NCBI GenBank assembly: GCA_004369085.1
Contig: ML210407.1
Location: forward strand, 1 to 34,745
Length of the DNA: 34,745 nucleotides
Direction: 5' to 3'
DNA from: Coprinopsis marcescibilis
Taxonomy: Eukaryota; Basidiomycota; Agaricomycetes; Agaricales; Psathyrellaceae
Below, piece by piece: positions 22,620-34,060 of this stretch. The position numbers and the translations under genes are program-made. Each line of letters starts with the position of its first letter. Position 1 is the first letter of the stretch. The notes below the pieces were generated by a model. That model saw nothing but the letters and a program-made list of their open reading frames with translations. It was not told the origin of the DNA and made no database searches.

Positions 22620-25074
22620 TTAAGTCGCAAGCGCTTCAAAAACCATTCCCGGTGTAGGTATGAGCTCCCCTGCCTTTTCATTGGCACGCTCCATTGCCAG
22701 CTTCGTACCCTTAAGTCGAAAACGTTGTTAGTCTCAAATAAATCGCAAAGATAGAAATCGGCATTTCTCACCAAGGTGCGTTTAAATGTGACAGTGTGAT
22801 CCCATGGGGTCCCACGGTCACCATCCGTCGGCTCAGGCTGGTCTGCGTGCAATAGTATGCGCGGATCTGCAGGGTTGAGTTGAGAGGGCACATTCTCCTT
22901 GGTCGTCACGATGGCCAGGAGGATGAGAATAACGGTGGTCAGGTTGAGAAGGGTCATTGGCATCAGAAACCCAATGTGACTGAGTTCGGCAAACCACCCT
23001 ACGATCTTGTAGCTCACTTCTCCAGTCACTTCTCGCAAACAAGTTTCTGGTTTGTCTTCCTCAGTCGAGTAGAGCAATCGGGAATAGGCCACCTAGGTTA
23101 TTGTTAAATCGTCAGCAGCAGTACATCTAAAGCGAAGCAGACACGAAACTAAAAAACGTACCCCGTAGTCGAGCATTCCTCCAAGCATTGCCTCCCACAA
23201 TGGAAGATATTCCTCATGAAGTCCTCGATCTGGCAGATTGAAGGATTTGATTCCGAAAGTGAAGACGGATTCGGCGACAAGGTTGGACTGGAAGTTTTGG
23301 GACTCGTAGATAATACCAGAGAGCGCCACCAATGCGTTCTCGATAAGCCCGGTGTGTTCGCTTGACGCTGCGGAGACACGTTCTTTGGTTGAGAACAAGT
23401 GAGAGGTGGACTGATATGACATCGGATAAATGGCAGGCTGAACAGGGTTAACGGAGCACGTAATCCTTCCAATCGTTTCGGCGTAGTTCACCCGCCCTCG
23501 AAGGTACAGGTTATAAGAAGGCAGTGGGGTTTGATCGGGAGTCGCCTTGCAAGCCCAATAGACGAGAGAGTTGTTAGAGTTCGGCACCACGAACGTTACC
23601 ACTCTTCTTTGATTCATAAAATCTGTCCCCTCTGGACATGTGCCGTTGTATTGCAGCACGTAGTTTGTGTCCTGGTTCGTTGCCCCAGACACCACCGGGC
23701 TTTCTGTATCGAATCGACAGCTGATGTTGCTCGCTAAGCCTTGGTAGTCGAGAGTGTAGTTGTACGAGAGCATGGCTGCAGAGATATCGGGATTGGTGAA
23801 CGCGGAGGGTTGCAGCGTATCGAATGCTGGAGCGCCATTTGGGCCTATGGGTAAAATACCTCGCAAGGGGCCGAGAATACGCAAGCCATCCCGAGCTCCC
23901 AGTTGGCTCAGATTGAGGCTTTCCGAATTATTCGACAGTAGTGAAAGTATCTAAGTGTGTTCAGGTCACCTTCCATAAACTATAGTTAAGCTGGGTAGAA
24001 TGCAACTTACACTCCCCCGCCCCGCGGCAAGGACGTCAAGAAGTTGGTTCTGCCCTAAGCACGACGTGTACCTTGTACCCCTGAAGTCCTGGATGGATTA
24101 TCAGAATTGATTTTACGGAGGGATGAGGAGACGTACCCGCCAATCACAAGCATTCCCGAAGTATTGGTAACGGTCGAGCCATTCCGTGCATGCGGGGACT
24201 GTCGAGGAAAAGTCGAGTTCATTGCCGACTAACGGCTCCACTCTGTCGAACTGTACCGGAAGTAGCAAACTTGTGATGCCGGATGGGACGAATTGGAAAG
24301 AGAGAATGCAGACGCAAACCAGAACGACAGGAAGCCACTTGTTTTTGCGGAGGAGGGCCTTCAGGTCGGTCATCGTCCATGGAAAGCTCTGATGTCGAAA
24401 GGCGCCAAAAAGGGAGACGTGGAATACTGACACCTTCTCCTTTTCGGCCACCCATTCTTGAGCAAAGCGAATGACAGCCAGAGAGAAGAAGACGTCAACC
24501 ACGAGGCAGATGAAATTCCCGACGAGGGCGACGAAAAAGGCCGTTGAGGATGGATGTCTGTTGACCACACTTGCAAGACTGTTTTTCATCTTCACGCCCT
24601 TTTTGTCGTAAACGACTCCGAAGAATATCCAGGGCCAGGTCAACATGATGATCGCCCCAGCTAGAACGAGGATATCGTGTAAACGGCGACTTAAAACAGA
24701 CTCGGATGATGTAGAAGCATCTAGTGAAAACCCTAGTGAGACCTATGTATGACAAAGTTTCAAGCCTTAGGAACTGACCTTGAGCAGGCGCATCATGGTG
24801 TTTTCCTTCTACTGATCCTTCATTTCCACTGCCCTCTGTTGGGATGTTAAAAAGAGGGCGATTGACCACTGAGAGGAGAGAACGTACCTAAGGCAGCGTT
24901 CAGCTGAGTATCAGTCTCAGGAGTGGGGAAGAGGCTTGTTGGCCCCGTTATTTGAGATTGAGGTTGTGACGAATGCTGATTCGCAACAATTGTCGCCGAA
25001 CTCAGGTGTTGAAGGTGGTCTGGACGTTTCGCAACATCCACTTTTGTCTCACTGTTAGGCTCAGCGGTAGACAT
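22620..25074 (-). CDS. Multi-pass membrane protein, paralogue B of the local three-gene family
   Basis: Family not recognised. Seven exons: 25074-24888, 24835-24779, 24732-24137, 24088-24011, 23950-23162, 23092-22772, 22709-22620; 705 residues, all phases agree. The N-terminal 80 residues are polar (Gln/Ser/Thr-rich), likely cytosolic. Three spans follow (around LAGAIIMLTWPWIFF, AFFVALVGNFICLVVDVFF and VVLVCVCILSFQFVPSG). The ectodomain-like part carries CDWR, YTSCLGQNQLLDVLAAGR, ILGPLRGILPIGPNGAPAFD, YNYTLDYQGLASNISC, QYNGTCPEG, YWACKA, NLYLRG and ITCSVNP. A Cys pair region (PETCLREV) precedes the last span (HIGFLMPMTLLNLTTVILILLAI) and a polar tail. Exon 1 is 187 nt, exactly as in paralogue C. 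B and C are closer to each other than to A. A sensor, adhesion or transport role is possible but not shown. Confidence 0.85.
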
Positions 25075-26379
25075 AATGCGATGGAAGCAAGGTAAGAGGG
25101 TGCAGCTGGGTACAAAGGACAAGAGGACGTCGGATGCCAGAAAGACCTTTGCTGAATATTCTTGACGTATAGGGACAGACCTGGGAACGTGCTTTGGGCC
25201 AGCCCTTGGTCTCGTGTTTGATGCATGTACACGAGGATGACATATTGAGAGATAGCATTGGATAAAAGATAGGCGCTTGCAAGGAACATGAGGCGACGAT
25301 GAGGATTTCATTGAGATCGCATCTGTTCGAGGCATGGGGTCACGGCCTCGGCACGCAATTGTAGTCTTTGCAGGGGTAATGTCACTATTTCCGTCTCAGG
25401 GGAGATTAAGAACTTTCCCACCTACGACATTTCCCCTTGTAAGGAATAATTAACGCAGCGTTGCCTGTCTACATTGCCCTCCTTGATCGCAAAGAGCGCC
25501 CTGACAGACGTTCATCGGGCTCCTTACTCGTCCAGAATAGGGGCTCATCTAGAATAGCTACGGATATCGAGATACAAACTTCAATGTGAATTGAAATTAT
25601 TTGGGGCTTACGGTCGATGTCCCAAAGCAGAAAGGATAAGAGCGTCTTTAAATGTCATGTACATGGGCCCAAAACACTCGCCGGTTGAAGAGAGCCCAAG
25701 AGAGCCGCCATAACTCGCTCATTCTCGAGTCGATATTTCCAAATATGTAACGTGGTTTGAGGTCAAGAGCCGAACAGTGGCTCAATTCAGAGGCCGCTTA
25801 CCCGGTCAACGAGCTAAGGCGGCCCGGTAACGGGGCTACCTCCCACTTTCAGCGCTTCCGTGCACCATCTTGTTTAAGCTTATCACTTCCAGCTAGGTGA
25901 GTGAATGCGGTCTCATGCAACTCTGGTTCAAAGGGGAGAGCTGTTGCGTGCGGCAGAGTCGTATTAGCACTTCCATATCAGAACCCGAGCGGCGCTGGCA
26001 CAGGGTTGTACTAAGTATCTTCATGGGGCAGACTGTAAGCAGCCAGGGGCATGGTTGCCTCATGTGTGCTATAGGTTTGGATAAGCGCTCAATATCTTCC
26101 CGTCTCTGTCAAATCCAGTGACAGCTTCAATGGAAGGGAATTCGCGCACATGAGGCAGAGCAGGGTAAAGTATTTCGTCAATTCATCGAGGGATACCGCC
26201 GCTCAAGAATTATCAATGTACCACTTTGCTGAGGGCTATACAGGATAGAAAGGGTCTAGGGACTGTCAAATTTTATATTATTTGATTTGATTGATTTCCG
26301 GCAGACTCACGGATATTTAAAGGCTGCTTTCTGGTACTCAGAGACGGCAGGATCCTCATCCTAGGCATTATTCCTCGCA
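25075..26379. other. Divergent promoter region between paralogue B and the GH5-like gene
   Basis: About 1.3 kb without a supportable gene. It should hold the promoters of two divergent genes. A TATA-like run (atatttaaag) at 26313-26322 lies some 60 bases before the GH5-like ATG. The minus frames at 24847-25335 only extend the first exon of paralogue B in the wrong frame. The plus frame 25897-26121 has no recognisable content. Confidence 0.45.
26313..26322 (+). promoter_or_regulatory. TATA-like element of the GH5-like gene
   Basis: The run atatttaaag sits about 58-67 bases before the start codon at 26380. The position fits a core promoter element for a secreted-enzyme gene. The call rests on sequence and spacing only. 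Confidence 0.4.
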
Positions 26380-28383
26380 ATGCACCTCCAGCTTTGGTCG
26401 GTAGTGGCTCTGCAAGTGTGGCTCGCTTCCGCTGTAACCTTAGTTGCGCGAAACAATGGGTCTACGGGCTTTGTCAGCGTCAAGAACGGTCGTTTCAACC
26501 TCGACGGCAGGTTAGTGTGTTAGCGACACTTGTCTACCAATACTTGACAGTTTATAGTCTCTACCGCTTTTACGGAACCAATGCCTACTGGGTCCATATG
26601 ACCACCGATTATGACTTGGAGCTGACGTTTCACGACATCGCCGCTGCAGGCTTCAACGTCGTTCGAACCTGGGCACACAACGACGTCTCAAGCAAACCGG
26701 CCTCAGGACCATACTTTCAAGTATTTATCCTCAATCCAATTGTATCTTAGTTCATCTGACAGTACTTCTATAGATTCTGAGTGATGGCAAAGGCGCAATC
26801 AATGAAGGCGAAGACGGTCTCAAACGGCTTGACAAGGTGGTGGCGACAGCGCAAAAGTACGGGATCAAGCTCTTGTTGACCCTCACAAACAACTGGAACC
26901 CAGCTCGGCCGATTCCCAAGGTTGCATGGAACCGTCGGGCGAACACAGAGGAGCTGCCTCGAGGATTCTTGTCCAATGACTATGGTATGTGTGCCATCTT
27001 CAAGTAATCTTGCCGACTCGCCCTCTGAACGCGGTGCTTATTCAGGTGGAATCGACGCTTATGTCCGGGCTTTCAATCCCGATGGAGCCCACGACCTTTT
27101 CTATACGGACCGAGCGATCATTGACGCGTTCAAGAACTACGTCTCCCATGTTGTCAAGCGTTACGCCAAAAGCCCAGCAGTATTGGGCTGGGAGTTGGGA
27201 AACGACCTTCGCTGCTCATCAACAGTCCCCTCCTCCCCTAATTGCAATACTGCCACTATCACAAATTGGGCGGCCGAGATATGTAAGCGTCGCATCCGCC
27301 TTTGATACTGATCTAGTATATTAACGGCCGATTAGCCAGTTACATCAAGACCCTTGACACCAATCACTTGATTACCCCAGGGTATGTTCTTCCATTCAAT
27401 TGAAGCCATCCAGCTCTGACTATGTTTCCAGTGACGGCGGCTTCTATTGCTTGAACTGCCCCAAGAAATTTGCCAAAGAGTTCACCAAACCCAGCCCATC
27501 GCTTCCAGGCCGTTCCTTTGATGGTTCCTACGGAGTCGATACAGAAGACCTCATTGCGATCCCTGATATCGATTTTGGATCCTTGTACGTTAGCTGATAC
27601 TTCTCCCATAACTCCTCCTGACTCTCATTGTAGCCAATTGTTCCCTGACCAAACGGAATACTTTCCCTCAGTCGAGGACTCATTTGCGACAAAAGCAATC
27701 GGAGACGGCGGTAAATGGGTGGCGGTTCACTCTAACACTGCAACTCTGTAAGTCTAATGATCAATATACCCTTTTGCGAAGGAAAATATCTGACCCGGCC
27801 CATAGTCTTGGTAAACCTGAGGCGCTTACCGCTGCTGCTATCATCCCCAAGGAGCATTATTCATCATTTGCCCCTTTCAACTCGACATCAAAGATTCCTG
27901 ACGGCACTCCCTGTGGTAAGTAGTGTCCACGAGACAGTTTGTATGTTCATTCACAGAGGACTATCTCAGGTGGTGTTGAACCATTCCAAGTCGATTTCGC
28001 TTTTACATCTTGGGCGAACAGTACGTTAATACCTTAAGCTCGGAGATAGCGGCTAAACATGACCTTGCTAGTTGCTTTGCACGGGAACGTCAGCGGAGTT
28101 CTTGAATATCAAGTGAGTCATGCGCTGTTATCAGTTTGATCCCAGGGCTGACACCTGTACTAGTGGCAACAATCTGGATTGACCAGCCACGGAACTATCC
28201 ACGAGAACTGGGAGAAGCGAGCGCTCACAGAATCCCCTCAGGATGGTTCGGCGCGGTAAGATGCAATTATTCGAAATCTGACTCGGATTTGAGCTGACTG
28301 GGATATACGACTACAGATATAACGGCCCTGCTAACGGCCAGAACGCCGACCAATTTGCTGCCTCGTTGCCGCCTCTTGATTAA
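26380..28383 (+). CDS. Secreted GH5 mannanase-like protein with altered catalytic positions
   Basis: Resembles endo-1,4-beta-mannanases of GH5 subfamily 7. Twelve exons: 26380-26510, 26558-26720, 26774-26984, 27046-27282, 27336-27381, 27432-27584, 27634-27747, 27806-27915, 27970-28020, 28072-28112, 28164-28255, 28317-28383; 471 residues, all phases agree. It starts with a signal peptide ([21 protein letters not shown]). Family marks: [39 protein letters not shown] (217-222), [28 protein letters not shown] and GVLEYQWQ. The usual acid/base Glu after WELxN is Asp222. The usual nucleophile motif after GKP (…LEEFG) reads GKPEALTAA at about 354-362. Activity on mannan is therefore doubtful; it may be a pseudoenzyme or a carbohydrate-binding protein. 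The gene lies between membrane paralogues B and C on the opposite strand. Confidence 0.9.
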
Positions 28384-28879
28384 CGCACTCCCCACGTTCT
28401 CTGTCTCTGGACATGAGGCTTTGACCGCATTGTCGGTTAGCGACACTTTTCTTACATCTTCCACCGTTTAACGATTCCGTCGGATGTACAGTAGTACTAC
28501 CTTTGCTCACTGACATTTACCATGAGACGAACCCTTGAACTTTATTTTGCTTACTACCTTTGTATTACATTTTCGGACCTTGATTTGAATTCAACTTACC
28601 ACTCTTGTGGATTGGATTTGTTGTTCTTTGTATTGTCCGATTCTCGTGTGTGTTTTACGCTATTAGCCGAAGCGGTGGGGTTCAACAAGTGAGCGCTCGC
28701 CTGTCACCTATCCTAGCATATATATCACTGTGCCTTATGCCAATGCCTACTGCTTATAGTTTCATCGTACACAGCTGTGAGCGATGAGTAAACCAGTAAC
28801 ATAAGGACATATATACACTTGACTAAAAAGGATACACAAGACAAGAGGAAAAGCTCTGGGACTATTTTTAGCTAGAGCG
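28384..28879. other. Convergent gap between the GH5-like gene and membrane paralogue C
   Basis: Both neighbours end here, so the 496 bases should hold two 3' untranslated regions. No gene or recognisable frame is seen. Confidence 0.5.
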
Positions 28880-31376
28880 CTAAGATGTCAACATGTCACC
28901 GCTCCCACAGACCTGGCCCAGGAACTCCTGGTTAGTCAAGCTTGCTTTCGCAAAATTCTCTACAGTACGTTGCGCAGACTCTTCGACAGCCTGCATAACA
29001 TAAGTATCGTCAGTGACATGCAGCGATCCCGATGCGCAGTATCTTACCTCACGTCGAATCTTCACAAAGTTCTCCTCATCTGGGTCATAGTCTCCTTGTA
29101 GGAAGTAGATCTGAGAGGTCGGATCTATAATGTCGAGCGGGAACATGCTTGTTGGGCGTGTCTTCTTGATGGAAACCAGGATAAGGACGGCCGTGGCGAT
29201 GTTCAGAATGGTCAGGGGCAGGAGATATCCAATATGATCCAAGTCAGCCCACCACCCAAAAATGGTGTATTTTACCTCGCCATCCACTTGGCGCGTACAG
29301 GTTTGCGGAGGACTTTCAACTGTTGAGTAGAGTAAGCGAGAGTATGCCGCCTGTTATGAATCGGCAATGTTCCCGTAGTGTATGAAGGTCGACGTGATTA
29401 GTGTTTTGGGGTTTGGGGTTTGAGTTAGTAATGGAAGATATTCAAGTTGGGATGTCGAACTCTCACCTGATACCCAAGCATCCCACTCAGCATTTCTTCG
29501 TACAATCTGAGAAAGGCGTCATGCTTGCCTCGGAATGGCAAGTTGAACGACTTGACTCCCAGTGTAATAACAGTCTCAGCGACAAGATTAGCTTCAGGGG
29601 TTTGTGACTCCTTCACCACTCCCACCATTGCCAGAAGCATATTTTCGATCAAGCCGACATGGGCGCTTGAAGCCCGTTCCTCTGTCTCCTCTGCTGTAAA
29701 AATCCGGGCTTGGGAGTGATATGTCATGGGGTAAATGGCAGGCTGGATCGGATTGACAGCACATGTGATGTTGCCAATGGACTCTGCGTAGTTATTGTAT
29801 CCTCGCAGATATAGATTGTACGATGGAAGGTCGGGAGCTGCAGGGGGCGCCCTACATGCCCAGTATGCCAGGGTGTTGTGAGAGTTGTGTGCGATCGAGG
29901 TTACCACTCCTTTCGTCGTAAGGAAGTCCATGCCTTCTGCGCATGTGCCGTTGAACTGCGCGACGAACGTGGTGTTCTGCGGAGGCCTGTAGCGCCTAAC
30001 GGGACTTTCCTCGTCGTAGTGGCAGCTGATATTGGTGGACAGGCCTTGATGATAGAGCGTATAATTGTATGCAAGGATTGCGCCCGTGTAACTGGGGTCG
30101 GCAAGCGCTGACGTTGGTTGGACGGTATCAAATGCGGGAGCGCCGTTGGGGCCAATGGGCAGGACTCCCCGCAAAGGACCAAGGATACGAAGCCCACCCC
30201 TTGCTCCAAGCTGAGTAAGGGCGAGACTCTCGACGTTTCCGGGAACTAATGAGAGCACCTGGAGTGGTATGTATGTCAAAAGCGCCCCCGAAATGATTCT
30301 TATAAATATTCTCACACTACTGCGTCCTGCTGAAAGGACATCGGAGAGCTGATTTTGTCCAAGACAGCTTGTATATGACATATTCTTGTAGATCTGGTAT
30401 GCAGTTGGTTAGCGATAAGGAACGAGAGTCTGCTGAGAAATCTTCTCACCTGCCAATCACACTTGTTACCGAAGTTACTATTGGAATTCAGCCAATCGAC
30501 GCAGTCAAATGCTGTCGAGGCAAAGTCCAATTCCGACGCGACCAAACTCTCGGTTCGATGAAATGGTACCGGGAGCAGCAAACTGGTAATTCCGGGCGGT
30601 ATGAGCTGGAATAATACAACCGACATGACCAAGAGGACGACATAGAGCTCCTTGTGCCGTCCTTCGCCCAAGTTCCAGGGGATCATTTGGTGTCGCAACG
30701 AATCGAAGACCTTGATATGGAAAAGGGAGAGCTTCAGCTTGGAACTGTCTTCAAGGTCATTGGTGTCTGAGGCAATCTTGCTATATGCCCATTCTTGCGA
30801 GAAACGGATGATTGCGAGTGAAAAGAGGACGTCAACCAAAAGGCAGACAAGGTTGGCGAAGAATGATACAATGAATGCTGTAAAGTGAGGGTGTCTCTGA
30901 ATGGCGCCCGCTGTGCTATTGGGCATTTTGATTCCATTGGAAGAGTAAACCACGGCCCATAACATCCAGGGCCACAGAGTCATCACAACCACGATCTTCA
31001 ACAGAAGAAGATCGCGACGTCGCCGAAGCCAGACAGACAGATCTAAATTCAGCGATGAACCAAGGACGCAGACAGAATAACAAACGAGATACCATCTGTG
31101 ATTGCTTTTGCTCCGCCCAGGAAGATGTCAACCATAACCCCTAGAGCAGTTGTCAACAAATCGACTACACCGTTATCTTGAGGACGGACCGGGTTTGTCT
31201 GAATGAGAAGGCTGAGCTACTGCCTGCTCTATCATCTTGCTCTGTTTGAAAGAATAAGGTGGCAACGCAGAGGTGTCCGCAAACGTGCCCTGGACCTTGT
31301 TTCGGTTGCGCTCTGGTCCAGAATAAGGTGCAAACGCATCGTCGTTGGTATGAATCTTATCGTTGCCTGGACTCAT
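28880..31376 (-). CDS. Multi-pass membrane protein, paralogue C of the local three-gene family
   Basis: Family not recognised. Seven exons: 31376-31190, 31140-31093, 31042-30450, 30393-30316, 30258-29467, 29350-29048, 28990-28880; 703 residues, all phases agree. Exon 1 (187 nt) and exon 4 (78 nt) match the lengths in paralogue B. The polar N-terminus is followed by an Arg-rich stretch (LRRRRDLLLL) running into span 1 (KIVVVMTLWPWMLWAVVY). Span 2 lies at AFIVSFFANLVCLLVDVLF and span 3 at VVLLVMSVVLFQLIPPG. The ectodomain-like part has CDWQ, YTSCLGQNQLSDVLSAGR, ILGPLRGVLPIGPNGAPAFD, YNYTLYHQGLSTNISC, FNGTCAEG, YWACRA, NLYLRG and GNITCAVNP. The last span is at IGYLLPLTILNIATAVLILV. The intron at 29466-29351 is 116 nt, long for this window. 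The gene is divergent to F-box gene 2. Confidence 0.85.
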
Positions 31377-32152
31377 TTGCAAGAGAGGAGGAGACAGATA
31401 TGCACGTACTCGGGCTAGGACACAAGCTATTTATGGTCGGTGTTGGCTGCGAGGTTTGTGTGGGAACGGGACACATGATGAAGGCACCATCTTCGCGGGA
31501 CTGACCACGTTTGAGTTTCATGTTCATTGGTCAATGATCAGCTGGGCAGCAGCGGCTTAATTTTAGGCGCTGGCTAAGGGCCTCTGCATGAGGACTTCAT
31601 CCGACATGTCCGTGATACAAATCAAGCGGACGATGGAGAGAGGGTGCCGGCCCGCGCCGGTGATAACGGGGTTCATGATGCGTTGCTGACTCCTATGTCA
31701 CCCAAGGAGCGAGCTAGGAGCATTTACATGGATGTCAGTGCGAGGCTGCGCCGAGGTACTGGGCGCCCAGATGAATGAGCACCACATAAAGGGAAGAAAT
31801 GCGCCTGGGTTCAGGGCCACTGACTGGCAGTGTTCGTATGTGGCTACACTCCCGCGCCAGTGGTGGAGATGCGCAATGCATACTAGACTAGACTCATAGC
31901 CATTATTGACGTATCCGAAGCAGATGCACGGCCTCGCATTTTGCAAGCAACCAGAGTTGTGCAGATTAAGCGCCCGCCTGTTCGCTCCGTTGATGGCGCA
32001 TCAAAGCGACGTCAGATGTTTGTTGATCGCAAACAAAGGTTCTCAAAAACCGATTACTCACCCGCAGCACGTTTGACAACGAAAAACAGCGCCGGCTCGT
32101 TAAATTTTCCTCGACTCACTCTCTACAAGCCTCGAGGTACACCTAGGTCAGA
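31377..32152. other. Divergent promoter region between paralogue C and F-box gene 2
   Basis: A 776-base stretch between two genes that face away from each other. It should hold both promoters and leaders. An open plus frame starting at 31941 overlaps the F-box gene in another frame and is not supported. No repeat or RNA gene was noticed. Confidence 0.45.
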
Positions 32153-33465
32153 ATGGCAAAATTCGGACATGAAATCCCGGCGGAATTGGTCCAACAAATT
32201 ATCGGATACCTTGAAGACGACGAGGAATCTTTACGACTCGTTTCTCTCGTTTCTTCCAAGTTCAAGGACCATTGCCAGAGAATCATATTCTCAAAAGTGC
32301 AGTTTCAACATCCTTGGAATGCACCAATTGGACCTAGATACTCGCCTGGCAAGCGTCTTCTGTCCCTACTCCAGAAATCGCCTGAAATTGGGACATATTT
32401 CAGGGACTTGACCATCGACGGGGGGTGCACCGATGACGTGGAAGAAAGCTGGGTTGCGCAGGACCTCGACTTTTCAGCGGCACTCAAGCTTATTCCTCCT
32501 ACAAGCATACGTAGACTTCGGATCTCGAATGTCTGGTGGGATGACCTTCCAGGACCAGCAAAAGAAAGCATCTCCACCATTGCTCGATCGACATCGCTCC
32601 ATACGCTCGTCATATGTGAATGTCCGGTCGACCTGCTGAGCGTGTGTGGCCCTTCTCTCAAGCACTTGGAGACGTACTCCTTGACGAACTTTAGGCCTTC
32701 AGGCCGAAAGCCAGCAATGGTGGAACGTGACTCATCCTTTGGACTAGAAACCCTCACCCTACTGAGCTCCCAATACGGACCTCCCCGCATCGAGATGGAC
32801 TACCTTCTCAACGATGCAAATAGAACAGGAATTTCGAATTTGAAGAGGCTGCGGCTTATGTTCAGCAACATGTTGCATTATCCCGCAGTGATGCCGTTGT
32901 TGGAGAAAGCCACGTCGTTGACATCGCTGTTGGTCTTTCAAAGTAAGTTCACTACATCTAGTCCTATTTCAATAACTGATGTGAGTCGATCGACAGGTAG
33001 CAAGCCAGACTGCAAGCCAACGCTGGACCTTGCTGTCCTCCCCTCTTTGCAAATGCTCTCCATGCGAGGTCATGTCATGGAGGATCACCATCCCATTACA
33101 GCATTGCTGAAACTACTAAGGACCGCTTCACCCTCCACGCCGCTGACATACATTCATACCTACACCTGCTGCAACTCGCGACCCTTGTATGTCGACCCTT
33201 GGAAACCTCTCGACGAGTTTCTGGCCGACAACCACAAGGGACAATTGCCCAAACTCTCTCGTCTCCATATTCGGCTATTCTCTTACAAGGGAGACAGAAA
33301 GGCAATTATGGACCGATTAGAAGGTGCCCTCCCTTACAGTAAACAGGCGGGTATACTTGAGATCAGCATAGATACAGGTGAGCCATATTCTCATGGGGTG
33401 GGGATGTGCGATTCACGCGTTTATGCACAGAGGTTAAACAATACAGTAATTATGAACCATTCTGA
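32153..33465 (+). CDS. F-box-like protein with leucine-rich region (paralogue 2)
   Basis: Predicted 401-residue F-box-like protein, probably an SCF ubiquitin-ligase adaptor. Exons 32153-32942, 32997-33377 and 33431-33465 join in phase. The N-terminal EIPAELVQQIIGYLEDDEESL is F-box-like. YSPGKRLLSLLQKSP matches YSPGKEFLTILQASP of the gene at 9495, and the first exons are almost equal in length (790 and 787 nt). Leucine-rich segments follow (RRLRISNVWW, LKRLRLMF, LPSLQMLSM, LPKLSRLHIR). The first intron (32943-32996) is 54 nt and has no stop, so its retention would add 18 residues. If the last intron (33378-33430) is not removed, the frame runs on to 33571 (472 residues). The spliced end (EPF) was preferred because the paralogue also ends in PF after a short last exon. 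Confidence 0.78.
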
Positions 33466-34060
33466 ATGGTGGACGGGTGTCTCGGTTTGCGGTTCCCGAA
33501 AAGATACACGATGCGTACTTTACCAGATAAGATCTCTCGGTTTTGATCAGAGCCCAATACACGTCTCATGAGTTGTAGAATTTGTCTTCCATGTAAATTA
33601 CCCCCAAGCCCAAGATATGATTTGTTGGTTGAGGTCGCACCCCGAGATCTCGTACAGCAGTAATTTCCAGGCAAAGGTAATGATCGTTTACCCGAGTCAC
33701 TTAATTTTTGGGCCTTCCACACCAAGACCAACGAGGAGAAATCTACGGGCAGCTTGTCGCAGCACACGGCCCACTCGAGTTCAACGTTCAACGTTACGCA
33801 TCAACGCATTAAGTCCCATGTAAACGATGTGATGATGCCCACGACTCTCCGATCACCCCACTCTTGTTATTATTAAGGCACTTGCGCTGATCGGTCTCGG
33901 ACCTCGCCTGACGCGCGGCCACTTGGCTTCATCTGGAACACAACTTTCCAGCGACAACCAAAAGAAACCCCAGTAAGTGCCAACCTTCTTCTTATAATTA
34001 CTCGCGTAATAACGCGCCTTTTACTTGTAATTCAAGAAACCCCTGTAAAACGAAACGGAA
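33466..34060. other. Gap before the last gene, with its leader
   Basis: No protein is supported. The right end holds the 5' leader of the following gene, including a likely leader intron at 33973-34036. The remaining stretch should contain the 3' untranslated region of F-box gene 2. Confidence 0.45.
33973..34036 (+). other. Probable 5' untranslated-region intron
   Basis: A strong donor (gtaagt) at 33973 and an acceptor ending ttcaag at 34036 bound a 64-base segment just upstream of the ATG at 34061. No in-frame start lies before it, so it would be a leader intron. The call depends on splice-site appearance and usual intron length. Confidence 0.45.
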
